Shown: positions 19,317 to 31,727, numbered from the stretch's first letter. The stretch: 64,000 bases of DNA from Actinomycetospora sp. TBRC 11914 (GCF_012933465.1 NZ_JABBND010000012.1:124001-188000); one strand, 5' to 3'. The notes: generated by a model from the sequence alone, not told the origin. A program made the numbers and translations.

Positions 19317-19320
<4 letters not shown>
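18526..19320 (+). CDS. nuoE: NADH-quinone oxidoreductase subunit E
   Basis: NuoE carries the [2Fe-2S] cluster N1a in a thioredoxin-like fold. The four ligands are Cys102, Cys107, Cys148 and Cys152 (VCTNTLC, then AECLAACD). The 264-residue protein is longer than E. coli NuoE because of a Pro/Ala-rich C-terminal tail of about 70 residues, common in actinobacteria. ATGA overlaps link it to both nuoD and nuoF. Confidence 0.95.
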
Positions 19321-20681
<1,361 letters not shown>

Positions 20682-20682
20682 C

Positions 20683-23280
20683 ATGACGCAAGCGCCAGAG
20701 CAGGAGGCACCGCCGGTCCCCGAGGGCCACGTCCGGCTGACGATCGACGGCCAGACCGTCGACGCGCCCAAGGGCGAGCTCCTCATCCGGACCTGCGAGC
20801 GCCTCGGCATCGTCGTCCCCCGGTTCTGCGACCACCCCCTCCTCGACCCGGCGGGCGCCTGCCGTCAGTGCCTGGTCGAGGTCGAGATGGGCGGCCGGCC
20901 GATGCCCAAGCCGCAGGCCAGCTGCACGATGACCGTCGCCGACGGGATGGTCGTCAAGACCCAGCACACCTCGCCGGTGGCCGACAAGGCCCAGCAGGGC
21001 GTGATGGAGCTGCTGCTCATCAACCACCCGCTGGACTGCCCGATCTGCGACAAGGGCGGCGAGTGCCCGCTGCAGAACCAGGCGATGTCGTCCGGCCGGG
21101 CGGAGTCGCGGTTCGTCGAGGAGAAGCGGCACTTCGCCAAGCCGCTGCCGATCTCCGACGAGGTCCTGCTCGACCGCGAGCGCTGCGTGCTCTGCCAGCG
21201 CTGCACCCGGTTCTCCGAGCAGATCGCCGGCGACCCGTTCATCGAGCTCCTCGAGCGCGGCGCCCACCAGCAGATCGGGACCGAGGAGACGGCCTGGGGC
21301 GAGGGCGAGGAGTTCCAGTCCTACTTCTCCGGCAACACCATCCAGATCTGCCCGGTCGGCGCGCTGACCTCGGCCTCCTACCGGTTCCGCAGCCGGCCGT
21401 TCGACCTCGTCTCCACGCCCGGCCAGTGCGAGCACTGCGCCTCGGGCTGCTCGACCCGGCGCGACTGGCGCCGCGGCGGCGTCACCCGCGTCCTGGCGGG
21501 CGAGGACCCGAACGTCAACGAGGAGTGGCTCTGCGACAAGGGCCGCTTCGCGTTCCGCTACCCGACCTCGCCGCAGCGCGTGCTCGCGCCGATGGTCCGC
21601 GGTGACGACGGCGAGCTGGTGGCGGTCTCGTGGATCGAGGCGCTCGAGCGGGCCGCCGAGCTGCTGCTCGCCGCGCGCGACGGCTCCGGCCCGGGCCGGG
21701 TGCTCGTGGGGGACGACGGCGTCGAAGCCGAGGGCGATCCCAAGAAGGGGGTCGGGGTGCTGCCCGGCGGCCGGCTGACCGTCGAGGACGCCTACGCCTA
21801 CGGCAAGTTCGCCCGGCTGGCGCTGCGCAGCAACGACGTCGACCACCGCGCCCGCGTGCACTCCGACGAGGAGCTCGACTTCCTCGCCGGCCACGTCGCG
21901 GGCGTCGCCCCGGGCCACGTCTCCTACGCCCACCTCGAGGCCGCCCGCACCGTGCTGTGCGTCGCGTTCGACCCCGAGGAGGAGTCGCCGATCGTCTTCC
22001 TGCGGCTGCGCAAGGCCTCCCGCCACGGCACCCGGGTGGTGCACGTCGGGTCCTGGACCACGCCCGCCGTCGCGAAGACCGGTGGCCACCTGGTGCGCGT
22101 CGCCCCCGGCGACGAGCCCGCCGCCCTCGACGACCTCCCCGACGACGTCGCCACCGCGCTCGGCGAGCCCGGGGCGGTCGTCCTCGTCGGCGAGCGCGCC
22201 GCCGAGGTGCCGGGCCTGCTCACCGCGGTGGCCGGGCTCGGGTCCCGGACGGGGGCCCGGGTCGCCTGGGTGCCGCGGCGCGCGGGGGAGCGCGGCGGGG
22301 TGGACGCCGGGGCGCTCCCGACGCTGCTGCCCGGTGCGCGCCTGCTCACCGACGCCGACGCCCGCGAGGCGGTCGCCGCGGTCTGGGGCGTCCCGACGCT
22401 GCCCGAGAGCCCCGGCCGTGACGTCACCGCCATGCTGCGGGCCGCCGCGGACGGGGTCCTCGCCGGTCTGGTGGTCGGCGGCCTGGAGCCCGCCGACCTC
22501 CCCGACCCCGCGCTGGCCCGCGCCGCGCTCGCCGAGGCCGACGTCGTCGTTTCGCTGGAGCAGGTGTTCTCCGAGGTCACCGGGTACGCCGACGTGGTCC
22601 TCCCGGTGGCGCCCGCGGTGAACCGCGGCGGCACCTACCGCAACTGGGAGGGCCGCGACCGGACGTTCGCGACGACGATCGACCCCGGCCAGGGTTCCTC
22701 CGGGCGCGTCGGCGGGACGGCTGCGATCACGCTGCCCGACTGCCGGGTGCTCGACTCGCTCGCCGTCGAGATGGACGTCGACCTGTTCACGCAGACCCCG
22801 GCCGCGGCGGCCGCCGAGCTCGCGGAGCTGGGCACCGTGGCGGTGACGCCGTCGACGCCGAGGACCCGGCCCGATTCGGAGCCCGCGGGACGGGCGCCGG
22901 GCACCGTCCGGCTGGCCACCTGGCGCCAGCTGCTCGACGGCGGCGCGCTCCTCGCCCAGGAGCCCGACCTGCCCGGCACCGCCCGCCCCGCCCGCCTCCG
23001 GGTCGCGGCGGCCACCGCCGAGCGCCTCGGCCTCGTCGCCGGGGAGCCCGCCCGGCTGCACGCCGCCGAGCAGCCCGGCCGCCACGCGGAACCGGACCCC
23101 ACACTGGCCGGGCTCGACCTCGTCGTCGAGCTCGCCGACCTGCCCGAGGACGTCGTCTGGGCGCCCTCGCACGTGCCGGGTGCGAGCGGCGTGACCACCC
23201 TCGCCGCGCTCGGCCTCCACCACGGCGGCCCGGTCCGGGTGACCGGGTCCGCGGCCCCCGAGTCGGGAGACCAGCAGTGA
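20683..23280 (+). CDS. nuoG: NADH-quinone oxidoreductase subunit G
   Basis: NuoG is the largest soluble subunit, carrying several iron-sulfur clusters. The N-terminal 2Fe-2S domain shows [21 protein letters not shown]. Next come [25 protein letters not shown] and [11 protein letters not shown] 4Fe-4S/molybdopterin-oxidoreductase-like region begins at CEHCASGCS. The C-terminal half is a degenerate molybdopterin-enzyme domain, with no cofactor expected. It is 865 residues long. Confidence 0.95.
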   Translation: MTQAPEQEAPPVPEGHVRLTIDGQTVDAPKGELLIRTCERLGIVVPRFCDHPLLDPAGACRQCLVEVEMGGRPMPKPQASCTMTVADGMVVKTQHTSPVADKAQQGVMELLLINHPLDCPICDKGGECPLQNQAMSSGRAESRFVEEKRHFAKPLPISDEVLLDRERCVLCQRCTRFSEQIAGDPFIELLERGAHQQIGTEETAWGEGEEFQSYFSGNTIQICPVGALTSASYRFRSRPFDLVSTPGQCEHCASGCSTRRDWRRGGVTRVLAGEDPNVNEEWLCDKGRFAFRYPTSPQRVLAPMVRGDDGELVAVSWIEALERAAELLLAARDGSGPGRVLVGDDGVEAEGDPKKGVGVLPGGRLTVEDAYAYGKFARLALRSNDVDHRARVHSDEELDFLAGHVAGVAPGHVSYAHLEAARTVLCVAFDPEEESPIVFLRLRKASRHGTRVVHVGSWTTPAVAKTGGHLVRVAPGDEPAALDDLPDDVATALGEPGAVVLVGERAAEVPGLLTAVAGLGSRTGARVAWVPRRAGERGGVDAGALPTLLPGARLLTDADAREAVAAVWGVPTLPESPGRDVTAMLRAAADGVLAGLVVGGLEPADLPDPALARAALAEADVVVSLEQVFSEVTGYADVVLPVAPAVNRGGTYRNWEGRDRTFATTIDPGQGSSGRVGGTAAITLPDCRVLDSLAVEMDVDLFTQTPAAAAAELAELGTVAVTPSTPRTRPDSEPAGRAPGTVRLATWRQLLDGGALLAQEPDLPGTARPARLRVAAATAERLGLVAGEPARLHAAEQPGRHAEPDPTLAGLDLVVELADLPEDVVWAPSHVPGASGVTTLAALGLHHGGPVRVTGSAAPESGDQQ

Positions 23281-24602
23281 ACCCGCTCCCACCGCCCGGC
23301 GCCCCGGGCTACACCCAGGCGCTGCTCGCGAACGACCCGCTCTGGCTGACGATCGTCAAGGTCGTCGTCGTCTTCGCGCTGCTCCTGCTCATGACGCTGT
23401 TCATGATCTGGCTCGAGCGGCGCGTGGTCGGCCGGATGCAGCAGCGGCCCGGCCCGAACTGGAACGGCCCGTTCGGCCTGCTCCAGTCGCTGGCCGACGG
23501 GCTCAAGCTGGCGTTCAAGGAGGACATCCGCCCGGTCCTCGCGGACAAGGCGGTCTTCTTCATCGCGCCGGTGATCTCGACGATCCCCGCGTTCGTCGCG
23601 TTCGCGGTCATCCCGCTCGGCCCGGAGGTGTCGATCTTCGGGCACCACACCGCGCTGCAGGTCGCCGACCTCCCGGTGGGCGTGCTCGTCGCGATGGCCT
23701 GCTCGTCGGTCGGGGTCTACGGCATCGTGCTCTCCGGCTGGGCCTCCGGGTCGCCGTACCCGCTGCTGGGCAGCCTGCGCAGCGCCGCCCAGGTGATCTC
23801 CTACGAGCTCGCCCTCGGCCTGTCGATCATCGGCGTGGTGCTCTACGCCGGGTCGCTCTCGACGGCCGACATCGTCTCGGCCCAGCAGACCGGCTGGTAC
23901 ATCTGGCTGCTGCCGGTGAGCTTCGTCGTCTTCGCGATCTCGATGGTCGGCGAGACCAACCGCGCGCCGTTCGACCTCCCGGAGGCCGAGTCCGAGCTGG
24001 TCGGCGGCTTCCACACCGAGTACTCCTCGCTGAAGTTCGCGCTGTTCTTCCTCGCCGAGTACGTCAACATGGTGACCCTCTCGGCGGTCGCCACCACCCT
24101 CTTCCTGGGCGGCTGGCGCGCCCCGTGGCCGCTCTCGCTGTGGGCGGGCGCGAACGAGGGCTGGTTCCCGGTCATCTGGTTCATCACCAAGATGTTCGTG
24201 TTCCTCTTCGTCTACATCTGGCTCCGCGGCACGCTTCCCCGCCAGCGCTACGACCAGTTCATGCGGCTCGGCTGGAAGATCCTCATCCCGATCAGCCTGG
24301 TGTGGATCGTCGCGGTCTCCGCGCTGCGCGTGCTGCGGACCGAGTACGGCACGGTGTCCGCGCCGGTCGTGCTGCTGATCGGCGCCGTGGTGCTCGTCGT
24401 CGCGGTGGTCGTCGCGGTGCTGCTGCCCGACCGCCGACCCGCCGACGAGGCGCCGGAGGAACCGACGGTCGTGTCCGACTACCCCGTGCCGCCGCTCGAC
24501 CTGGCGGTGCCGCCCTCGCCACCACGCCGACGCCGGTCGGTCACCCCGGCGGCGAAGGAGACGGCCGCGGTCGGCTCCGGGGCCGACAAGGAGGACGCCT
24601 GA
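23277..24602 (+). CDS. nuoH: NADH-quinone oxidoreductase subunit H
   Basis: NuoH is the eight-helix membrane subunit at the junction with the quinone site. The conserved cytoplasmic loops are present: [19 protein letters not shown] with the following [12 protein letters not shown], and [20 protein letters not shown]. The 441-residue protein has a polar, Arg/Pro-rich C-terminal extension of about 50 residues. GTGA overlap with nuoG; its TGA stop shares a base with the nuoI ATG. Confidence 0.96.
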   Translation: MNPLPPPGAPGYTQALLANDPLWLTIVKVVVVFALLLLMTLFMIWLERRVVGRMQQRPGPNWNGPFGLLQSLADGLKLAFKEDIRPVLADKAVFFIAPVISTIPAFVAFAVIPLGPEVSIFGHHTALQVADLPVGVLVAMACSSVGVYGIVLSGWASGSPYPLLGSLRSAAQVISYELALGLSIIGVVLYAGSLSTADIVSAQQTGWYIWLLPVSFVVFAISMVGETNRAPFDLPEAESELVGGFHTEYSSLKFALFFLAEYVNMVTLSAVATTLFLGGWRAPWPLSLWAGANEGWFPVIWFITKMFVFLFVYIWLRGTLPRQRYDQFMRLGWKILIPISLVWIVAVSALRVLRTEYGTVSAPVVLLIGAVVLVVAVVVAVLLPDRRPADEAPEEPTVVSDYPVPPLDLAVPPSPPRRRRSVTPAAKETAAVGSGADKEDA

Positions 24603-25261
24603 TGGGCATGTTCGACGGCATCGCGGGCTTCGGCGTCACCTTCTCGACGATGTTCAAGAAGGTCGTCACCGAGGAGTACCCGCTGGTCAAGAAGGTGACC
24701 GCGCCGCGCTACCACGGCCGCCATCAGCTCAACCGGCACCCGGACGGCCTCGAGAAGTGCGTGGGCTGCGAGCTCTGCGCCTGGGCCTGCCCGGCCGACG
24801 CGATCTACGTCGAGGGCGGCGACAACACCCCCGAGGCGCGGTACTCGCCGGGCGAGCGCTACGGCGCGATCTACCAGATCAACTACCTGCGCTGCATCGG
24901 CTGCGGGCTGTGCATCGAGGCGTGCCCGACGCGGTCGCTGACGATGACCAACGAGTACGAGCTCGCCGACGACGACCGCCAGGACCTCATCTACACCAAG
25001 GAGATGCTCCTGGCCCCGCTGCTGCCGGGGATGGAGCAGCCGCCGCACCCGATGCGGCTCGGCGACGACGAGCAGGACTACTACGTGCAGGGCCCCGAGA
25101 TGGCCCGGCAGGGCCGGGAGCAGGCCGGCGAGCACGACCTCGACACGGACAACCGCGCGGGCGCGAACGTCGAGCCGGGCGCGGCCCTCGTCGGGAAGGG
25201 CCCGCTGGCCAAGAGGGGCTCTCCTGAGGCGAGCGGAGCGACGGGGGAAGGCCGGTCATGA
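24602..25261 (+). CDS. nuoI: NADH-quinone oxidoreductase subunit I
   Basis: NuoI holds clusters N6a and N6b. Both ferredoxin motifs are intact: Cys53, 56, 59, 63 ([12 protein letters not shown]) and Cys98, 101, 104, 108 ([12 protein letters not shown]). The protein is 219 residues. The last 60 residues are a polar tail rich in Gly and Ala. Its stop overlaps the nuoJ start. Confidence 0.96.
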   Translation: MGMFDGIAGFGVTFSTMFKKVVTEEYPLVKKVTAPRYHGRHQLNRHPDGLEKCVGCELCAWACPADAIYVEGGDNTPEARYSPGERYGAIYQINYLRCIGCGLCIEACPTRSLTMTNEYELADDDRQDLIYTKEMLLAPLLPGMEQPPHPMRLGDDEQDYYVQGPEMARQGREQAGEHDLDTDNRAGANVEPGAALVGKGPLAKRGSPEASGATGEGRS

Positions 25262-26085
25262 CGACCTCGACGGGCGAAGCGGTCGCCTTCTGGATCCTCG
25301 GGCCGATCGCGCTGGCCGGCGGGCTCGGGATGGTGTTCTCCCGCAACGCCGTGCACTCCGCGCTCTGGCTCGTGCTGACGATGCTCTCGCTGGGCGGGCT
25401 CTACATGGTCCAGTCCGCGCCGTTCCTGGGCTTCACCCAGATCATCGTCTACACCGGCGCGATCATGATGCTGTTCGTCTTCGTGCTGATGATGGTCGGC
25501 CGGGACGCGTCGGACTCGGTGGTCGAGGTGCTGCGCGGCCAGCGGGTCGCCGCGGCGGTCCTCGGGATCGGGTTCGCCGCGCTGCTGCTCGGCGCGGTCG
25601 CGAACTCGGTCGTCGTCCCGCTCGCCATCGGGCCCGCGCCGGGCTCGAACGTCGGCAGCCTCGGCCTGCTGATCTACCAGCGCTACCTGCTCGCGTTCGA
25701 GCTCACCTCGGCGCTGATCATCACCGGTGCGCTGGGGGCGATGGTCTACACCTTCGCCGGCCGCGCGAAGGCCAAGGTGATCACCCAGCGCGAGCGGGTC
25801 ACGCAGCGCCTGCTCGGCCCACCGGAGAAGTACGGCTCACGGTCCGGGCCCGGCGTCTTCGCGACGGCGGACTCGGTGGCCACCCCGGCGCTGCTGCCCG
25901 ACGGGTCGGTCGCGCCGGAGTCGCTCTCGTCGATCATCGAGGCGACGGCCCGCGAACGGTTGGGCCACGCCACCGAGCTCGCCCACGCCGGCGACGAGCA
26001 CGACCAGCACGCCCGGGACCACGAGCCGCACCACGACCCGCACCACGAGGTCGGCGCGGGCGAGATCCAGGGGAGCCAGACGTGA
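25258..26085 (+). CDS. nuoJ: NADH-quinone oxidoreductase subunit J
   Basis: NuoJ is a five-helix membrane subunit. Helix 3 ([21 protein letters not shown]) contains the pi-bulge region important for coupling. The 275-residue protein carries an unusually long hydrophilic C-terminus of about 105 residues, ending in a His/Asp-rich stretch ([18 protein letters not shown]) that might bind metal; no role is known. A GTGA overlap links it to nuoK. Confidence 0.94.
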   Translation: MTTSTGEAVAFWILGPIALAGGLGMVFSRNAVHSALWLVLTMLSLGGLYMVQSAPFLGFTQIIVYTGAIMMLFVFVLMMVGRDASDSVVEVLRGQRVAAAVLGIGFAALLLGAVANSVVVPLAIGPAPGSNVGSLGLLIYQRYLLAFELTSALIITGALGAMVYTFAGRAKAKVITQRERVTQRLLGPPEKYGSRSGPGVFATADSVATPALLPDGSVAPESLSSIIEATARERLGHATELAHAGDEHDQHARDHEPHHDPHHEVGAGEIQGSQT

Positions 26086-26381
26086 GCCCCACCAACTACC
26101 TGCTGCTGTCCGCGGTCCTGTTCGCCATCGGCACCGTCGGGGTGCTGGTGCGGCGCAACGCGATCGTCGTGTTCATGTGCGTCGAGCTCATGCTCAACGC
26201 GGTGAACCTGTCGCTGGTCACCTTCGCGCGCCTCAACGGCTCGCTCGACGGCCAGGTGATGGCGTTCTTCGTCATGGTCGTGGCCGCCGCGGAGGTCGTC
26301 GTCGGCCTCTCGATCATCATGTCCATCTTCCGCGCGCGCCGGACCGCCTCGGTCGACGACGCGAACCTCCTCAAGTACTGA
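26082..26381 (+). CDS. nuoK: NADH-quinone oxidoreductase subunit K
   Basis: This 99-residue, three-helix membrane subunit is homologous to MrpC. The two conserved membrane glutamates are visible in [13 protein letters not shown] and [12 protein letters not shown]. It is of standard length and overlaps nuoJ by 4 bases. Confidence 0.96.
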   Translation: MSPTNYLLLSAVLFAIGTVGVLVRRNAIVVFMCVELMLNAVNLSLVTFARLNGSLDGQVMAFFVMVVAAAEVVVGLSIIMSIFRARRTASVDDANLLKY

Positions 26382-26392
26382 CGGGAGCACCG

Positions 26393-28417
26393 ATGCTCGC
26401 CCTCCTGGCGGCTGACCCCCTGCCGCCCGTCGGTCCCGCGACCGGGGCCGGAGCCGCGGCCTGGGTCCTGGTGGCCCTGCCCGCGCTCGGCGCCCTCGTG
26501 CTCTTCCTCGGCGGGAAGCGCACCGACCGGTGGGGCCACCTGCTCGGGGTCGCGACGGTGCTGCTGTCGTTCGTCTACGGCGTGGTCCTGTTCGTGCAGG
26601 CCCTCGCGCTGCCCGGCGAGGAGCGGGTCCGCGACCTGCCGCTCTACGAGTGGTTCGGCTCCGGGTCGCTGACGGTGGAGTTCGGGCTGCGGCTCGACCC
26701 GCTGTCGCTGACGTTCGTCCTGCTCATCACCGGTGTCGGTTCGCTCATCCACATCTACTCCGTGGGCTACATGAGCCACGACCCGCACCGTCGCAAGTTC
26801 TTCGCGATGCTCAACCTGTTCGTCGCGTCGATGCTCGTGCTGGTCCTCGGCAACGGCTTCGTGACCCTCTACCTCGGGTGGGAGGGCGTCGGCCTGGCGT
26901 CGTACCTGCTCATCGGCTTCTACGTCGCCCGGCCGCTCGCGGCGAGCGCGGCGAAGAAGGCGTTCCTGATGAACCGGGTCGGCGACGTCGGCCTGGCGCT
27001 CGCGATCTTCATCCTGTTCCAGCAGCTGGGCACCACCCAGTACACCGAGGTGTTCGCCCGGGCCGGCGAGATGTCGACGGGCACGCTCACCGCGGTGACG
27101 CTGCTGCTCCTGCTCGGCGCGTGCGGCAAGTCGGGCCAGTTCCCGCTGCAGGCCTGGCTCCCCGACGCCATGGAGGGCCCGACCCCGGTGTCGGCCCTCA
27201 TCCACGCCGCCACCATGGTCACCGCGGGGGTCTACCTCGTCGCCCGCACCCACCCGCTCTACGACCTGGCCCCCGCGGGCCAGCTCGCGGTGACGATCGT
27301 CGGGGCGGTCACGCTGCTCATCGGCGCGATCGTCGGGTGCGCCTACGACGACATCAAGAAGGTCCTCGCCTACTCCACGGTCAGCCAGATCGGCTACATG
27401 ATGCTGGCGGTCGGCCTCGGGCCCATCGGCTACGCGGCGGGCCTGGCGCACCTGCTCGCCCACGGCTTCTTCAAGGCCGGGCTCTTCCTCGGGGCCGGCT
27501 CGGTGATGCACGGGATGGCCGACGAGACCGACATGCGCCGGTTCGGCGGGCTGTACCGCCACCTGCCGGTCACGTTCGCGACGTTCACGCTCGGCTACCT
27601 CGCCCTGATCGGCTTCCCGTTCCTGTCCGGCTTCTACTCGAAGGACGCGATCATCGAGGCCTCGCTCGGCGGGTCGCTCGTCCGCGGGTGGCTGCTCGGT
27701 GGCGCGGCGCTGCTCGGTGCGGGTCTCACCGCCTTCTACATGACGCGGCTGATGCTCATGACGTTCTTCGGCGCCGAGCGCTGGCGGGAGCTCACCCCGC
27801 GGCGGGCGCCGTGGGATCCGCAGGCCGAGTCGGAGGCGCCACCCCAGGCGCCTCAGGCGGGCCACGAGCACGGCTACCACCCGCACGAGTCGCCGTGGGT
27901 GATGACCGTGCCGATGGTCCTGCTGGCGGTCGGTTCGGCCGGGGCGGGCGCGTTCCTCGTCATCGGGGAGCGCCTCGGCGGCTGGCTGGAACCGGCGACC
28001 GGTCCTGTGCAGGAGGTCTCCGACGCCGTGATCCCGACGGGGCTCGTGCCCGGCATCGCCTCGGTGCTCATGGTCCTCGGCGCCGGGCTCGCCTACCTGA
28101 CGGTCGGGCGCCGGCCGGTCCCGGTCGAGCGTCCCGCGCGGGTCTCCTGGCCGGTGCGGGCGGCGCGGGCCGACCTCTACGCCAACGCGATCAACGAGGG
28201 GCTCGTCGCCCGCCCGGGTCTGTGGCTCTCGCGGGCGCTGGTCTACCTCGACAACCGCGGGGTCGACGGCGCCGTCAACGGCACCGCCGCCCTGCTCGGC
28301 GGGGCGTCGGGCCGGGCCCGGCGCACCCAGACCGGGTTCGTGCGCTCGTACGCCCTGACGATGCTGGGAGGCTCGCTCGTGCTGGTCGCGGCGCTGCTGG
28401 CGGTGACGCTCCCGTGA
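26393..28417 (+). CDS. nuoL: NADH-quinone oxidoreductase subunit L
   Basis: NuoL is the distal antiporter-like proton-pumping subunit, here 674 residues. Conserved elements include YLGWEGVGLASYLLIGFY (with the key Glu), KSGQFPLQAWLPDAMEGPTPVSALIHAATMV, and DDIKKVLAYSTVSQIGYMM. The C-terminal part with the lateral helix region is present, preceded by a His-rich cytoplasmic loop (HEHGYHPHE). A GGGAG sequence lies 6 nt before the ATG at 26393. Its stop overlaps nuoM by GTGA. Confidence 0.96.
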   Translation: MLALLAADPLPPVGPATGAGAAAWVLVALPALGALVLFLGGKRTDRWGHLLGVATVLLSFVYGVVLFVQALALPGEERVRDLPLYEWFGSGSLTVEFGLRLDPLSLTFVLLITGVGSLIHIYSVGYMSHDPHRRKFFAMLNLFVASMLVLVLGNGFVTLYLGWEGVGLASYLLIGFYVARPLAASAAKKAFLMNRVGDVGLALAIFILFQQLGTTQYTEVFARAGEMSTGTLTAVTLLLLLGACGKSGQFPLQAWLPDAMEGPTPVSALIHAATMVTAGVYLVARTHPLYDLAPAGQLAVTIVGAVTLLIGAIVGCAYDDIKKVLAYSTVSQIGYMMLAVGLGPIGYAAGLAHLLAHGFFKAGLFLGAGSVMHGMADETDMRRFGGLYRHLPVTFATFTLGYLALIGFPFLSGFYSKDAIIEASLGGSLVRGWLLGGAALLGAGLTAFYMTRLMLMTFFGAERWRELTPRRAPWDPQAESEAPPQAPQAGHEHGYHPHESPWVMTVPMVLLAVGSAGAGAFLVIGERLGGWLEPATGPVQEVSDAVIPTGLVPGIASVLMVLGAGLAYLTVGRRPVPVERPARVSWPVRAARADLYANAINEGLVARPGLWLSRALVYLDNRGVDGAVNGTAALLGGASGRARRTQTGFVRSYALTMLGGSLVLVAALLAVTLP

Positions 28418-30060
28418 GCGCCCTCCTGCTGGTCCTCGTCCTGCTGCCGCTCGTCGGCGCGGCGGTCTGCGGCTTCCTCGTCCGCTCCCCGGGCGGGGAC
28501 GCGGCCGCGAAGACGGCCGGCTTCGTCGTCTCGCTCGCCGAGTTCGTCCTCGTGGTCGTCGTGTGGGCGCTGTACGTCCCGTCCGCGCCGACGCGGTTCC
28601 AGGGCGAGCTCTCCGTCCCGTGGATCCCGGCCTTCGGCACCCGGTTCGCGCTCGGCCTCGACGGCATCGCGCTCCCGATGATCGCGCTGCTCGCGGTGCT
28701 GGTGCCGCTCGTCATCGCGTACACGTCGTTCACCCGGGCCGCGGACAGGTTCCCCGACGGCCGCGGCGCCGGCGGCTTCGTCGCGCTGATGCTCGCGCTG
28801 CAGGGCGTCCTCGTCGCGCTCTTCGCCGCGACCGACGTGTTCCTCTTCTACGTGCTCTTCGAGGTCATGCTCGTCCCGATGTACTTCATCATCGGGCGCT
28901 TCGGCGGGGCCCGGCGGCAGTACGCGGCGGTGAAGTTCTTCCTGTACTCGTTCCTCGGCGGCCTGTTGATGCTCGGGTCGATCATCGGGATCTTCGTCGC
29001 CAGCGGCACCCGCCTCGGCCAGGCCAGCTTCGACTGGACGACGCTGCAGCACCTCGCCGCGCAGCTGCCGCTCTCGACCCAGATCCCGCTCTTCCTCGGC
29101 TTCTTCGCGGCGTTCGCGATCAAGGCGCCGCTGGTGCCGCTGCACACCTGGCTGCCCGACGCCGGTGCCGAGGCCCCGATCGGCGGCGGCGTCATCCTCG
29201 TCGGCGTCCTGGACAAGGTCGGCGTCTTCGGGTTCCTGCGCTACTGCCTGCCGCTCTTCCCGCTGGCCTCGCAGTCGCTCGCGCCGCTGGTGCTGGTGCT
29301 CTCGGTGATCGGGGTGATCTACGGGGCGCTGCTGGCCGCGATGCAGACCGACATGAAGCGCTTCGTCGCCTACACCTCGATCGCCCACTTCGGGTTCATC
29401 GGGCTGGGGATCTTCGCGTTCTCGCAGCAGGCGCTCGCCGGCTCGGCGCTCTACATGGTCAACCACGGCATCTCGACGGCGATGCTGTTCCTCGTCGTGG
29501 GCATGCTCGCCGCCCGCGGCGGGTCGTCCCGGATCGCCGACTACGGCGGCGTCGGGCGGATCGCGCCGGTGCTCTCCGGGCTCTTCCTCGTCGCCGGGCT
29601 CACCACGCTGTCGCTGCCGGGCACGAACTCGTTCGTCTCGGAGTTCCTCGTGCTGATCGGCTCCTGGCCGCGGGAGCCGGCCTACACGGTGATCGCGACG
29701 GTCGGCATCATCTTCGCGGCCCTCTACGTGCTCTGGATCTTCCAGCGCACCATGACCGGTCCGCTGCGCGGCGAGGCGGTGCTCGGCCGCGGGCCGGGGG
29801 CGGCGTCCGCGGTGGCGTTCGAACCGACCGACGGCGGGCTGCGCGACATGCTCGAGGACGACGCCTCGGCCCGGGCCCGCGCCCGCTTCGGTGACCTCAC
29901 CGGGCGGGAGATCGGGGTGCTCGCCCCGCTGGTCCTGCTGATCTTCCTGCTCGGGTTCTTCCCGCAGCCGGTGCTGAACGTCATCAACCCGGCGGTCTCC
30001 GCCACCATGAGCGAGGTCGGCGTCGCCGACCCGGTCGGCCCGAACGGAGTCGCCCGATGA
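28414..30060 (+). CDS. nuoM: NADH-quinone oxidoreductase subunit M
   Basis: NuoM is the second antiporter-like subunit, here 548 residues. FYVLFEVMLVPMYFIIG contains the conserved Glu, IKAPLVPLHTWLPDAGAEAP the discontinuous helix, and TDMKRFVAYTSIAHFGF the conserved Lys/His helix. A hydrophilic loop of about 60 residues before the last helix is specific to this lineage. It overlaps nuoL by GTGA and nuoN by ATGA. Confidence 0.96.
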   Translation: MSALLLVLVLLPLVGAAVCGFLVRSPGGDAAAKTAGFVVSLAEFVLVVVVWALYVPSAPTRFQGELSVPWIPAFGTRFALGLDGIALPMIALLAVLVPLVIAYTSFTRAADRFPDGRGAGGFVALMLALQGVLVALFAATDVFLFYVLFEVMLVPMYFIIGRFGGARRQYAAVKFFLYSFLGGLLMLGSIIGIFVASGTRLGQASFDWTTLQHLAAQLPLSTQIPLFLGFFAAFAIKAPLVPLHTWLPDAGAEAPIGGGVILVGVLDKVGVFGFLRYCLPLFPLASQSLAPLVLVLSVIGVIYGALLAAMQTDMKRFVAYTSIAHFGFIGLGIFAFSQQALAGSALYMVNHGISTAMLFLVVGMLAARGGSSRIADYGGVGRIAPVLSGLFLVAGLTTLSLPGTNSFVSEFLVLIGSWPREPAYTVIATVGIIFAALYVLWIFQRTMTGPLRGEAVLGRGPGAASAVAFEPTDGGLRDMLEDDASARARARFGDLTGREIGVLAPLVLLIFLLGFFPQPVLNVINPAVSATMSEVGVADPVGPNGVAR

Positions 30061-31727
30061 CCAGTGTGCTGACCCTGCCCACGGGGCTCCCCGCCCAGGG
30101 CGGATCGCTCTCGGCCAACCTCGGGGTCGACTACGGCGCCGTCGCCCCGCTGCTGATCGTCCTCGGCGCGGCCTGCGTGTCCGTGCTGATCGAGGCGTTC
30201 GTACCGCTGCACCGCCGGGTGGTACCGCAGCTGGTGCTGAGCCTCGCCGCCGTCGCCGTGTCGCTGGTCCTCGTGGTCGTGCGCGCCGTGGCGGGGACAC
30301 CCGCGACGATCACGCTCGCCGGCTCGCTCTCGGTGGACGGCCCGAGCCTGTTCCTCTGGGGCACGCTGCTCGCCCTCGCGATCCCCTCGATCCTCATGAT
30401 CGCCGACCGCTCGATCGAGCCGGGCGGCGCGTTCGTCGCCGATCCGGAGGCGCTCGCCGAGGCCCAGGAGCGGGCCGGGGTGCGCGCGATGGCGACGGTC
30501 GGCGGCTCGTCGGGCTCGTCCGGCTCGTCCGGCTCGTCCGGCGGTTCCCGGGGCTCGCGCGCCGCGGCGGGGCCGCCGCCGGAGATGCACACCGAGGTCT
30601 TCCCGTTCGTGCTCTTCGCCCTCGGCGGGATGCTCGCCTTCTGCGCCGCGAACGACCTCCTGACGATGTTCGTGGCCCTCGAGGTGCTCAGCCTGCCGCT
30701 CTACCTGCTGTGCGGGCTGGCCCGGCGTCGTCGGGTGCTCTCGCAGGAGTCGGCGGTCAAGTACTTCCTGCTCGGGGCGTTCGCCTCGGCGTTCTTCCTC
30801 TACGGCGTCGCCCTGCTCTACGGCTACGCCGGCTCGGTGCGCCTCTCGGACATCGCGGCGGCGGCCGCCGGCTCGCCGCGCGGGGACGCGCTGCTGTTCG
30901 GCGGGCTCGCGCTGCTGGTGGTCGGGCTGATGTTCAAGGCCTCCGTCGGGCCGTTCCACACCTGGACGCCGGACGTCTACCAGGGCGCCCCGACCCCGGT
31001 GACCGCGTTCATGGCCGCCTGCACCAAGGTCGCCGCGTTCGGCGCGATCCTGCGGGTGTTCTTCGTCGCGTTCGGGACCACGAGCATCGAGTGGCGGGGC
31101 GTGCTGTGGGCGGTCGCGATCGCCTCCATGGTCATCGGCGTGGTGCTCGGGCTCACCCAGACCGACCTCAAGCGGATGGTCGCCTACTCCTCGGTGGCCC
31201 ACGCCGGGTTCCTGCTCATCGGCTGCCTGGCGATCACCCCGGCCGGGCTGTCCGCCACGCTCTTCTACCTGCTCGCCTACGGCTTCACGACCATCGCGAT
31301 CCTCGGGCTCGTCTCCCTGGTGCGCTCCGGCGACGGCGAGGCGACCCACCTCTCGGCGTACGCGGGGCTCGCGACGCGGTCCCCGGTCGTGGCGGCGTCG
31401 CTGTCGTTCTGCCTGCTCGCCCTGGCCGGAGTGCCGCTGACCAGCGGCTTCACCGCCAAGTTCGCGGTGTTCTCGGCCGGCCTGGCCGACGGGGAGGCGC
31501 CGCTGGTGATCGTCGGCCTGGTGTGCAGCGCGATCGCGGCGTTCTTCTACCTGCGGGTCATCGTGATGATGTACTTCTCCGAGCCGGCGCCCGACGGACC
31601 GTCGGTGAGCCTGCCCGGGCCGCTCACCACGGTGTCGATCACGCTGGGTCTCGCGGTCACCCTGCTGCTCGGGGTCGTCCCGACGGCCGCCCTGGACTGG
31701 GCGGCCGCCGCCCGGTTCCTGGGCTGA
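30057..31727 (+). CDS. nuoN: NADH-quinone oxidoreductase subunit N
   Basis: NuoN is the third antiporter-like subunit, 556 residues, and completes the 14-gene operon. MFVALEVLSLPLYLLCGL, KASVGPFHTWTPDVYQGAPTPVTAFMA and TDLKRMVAYSSVAHAGF are conserved. Between helices near residue 150 is a low-complexity Gly/Ser linker encoded by a 9-base tandem repeat (30504-30548), which is not part of the usual fold. Confidence 0.95.
   Translation: MTSVLTLPTGLPAQGGSLSANLGVDYGAVAPLLIVLGAACVSVLIEAFVPLHRRVVPQLVLSLAAVAVSLVLVVVRAVAGTPATITLAGSLSVDGPSLFLWGTLLALAIPSILMIADRSIEPGGAFVADPEALAEAQERAGVRAMATVGGSSGSSGSSGSSGGSRGSRAAAGPPPEMHTEVFPFVLFALGGMLAFCAANDLLTMFVALEVLSLPLYLLCGLARRRRVLSQESAVKYFLLGAFASAFFLYGVALLYGYAGSVRLSDIAAAAAGSPRGDALLFGGLALLVVGLMFKASVGPFHTWTPDVYQGAPTPVTAFMAACTKVAAFGAILRVFFVAFGTTSIEWRGVLWAVAIASMVIGVVLGLTQTDLKRMVAYSSVAHAGFLLIGCLAITPAGLSATLFYLLAYGFTTIAILGLVSLVRSGDGEATHLSAYAGLATRSPVVAASLSFCLLALAGVPLTSGFTAKFAVFSAGLADGEAPLVIVGLVCSAIAAFFYLRVIVMMYFSEPAPDGPSVSLPGPLTTVSITLGLAVTLLLGVVPTAALDWAAAARFLG
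30504..30548 (+). repeat. 9-bp tandem repeat (GGCTCGTCC) in nuoN
   Basis: Four head-to-tail copies of GGCTCGTCS are followed by a degenerate fifth, coding for Gly-Ser-Ser repeats in a loop of NuoN. Because the unit is a multiple of three, copy number can vary without a frameshift. Confidence 0.85.
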
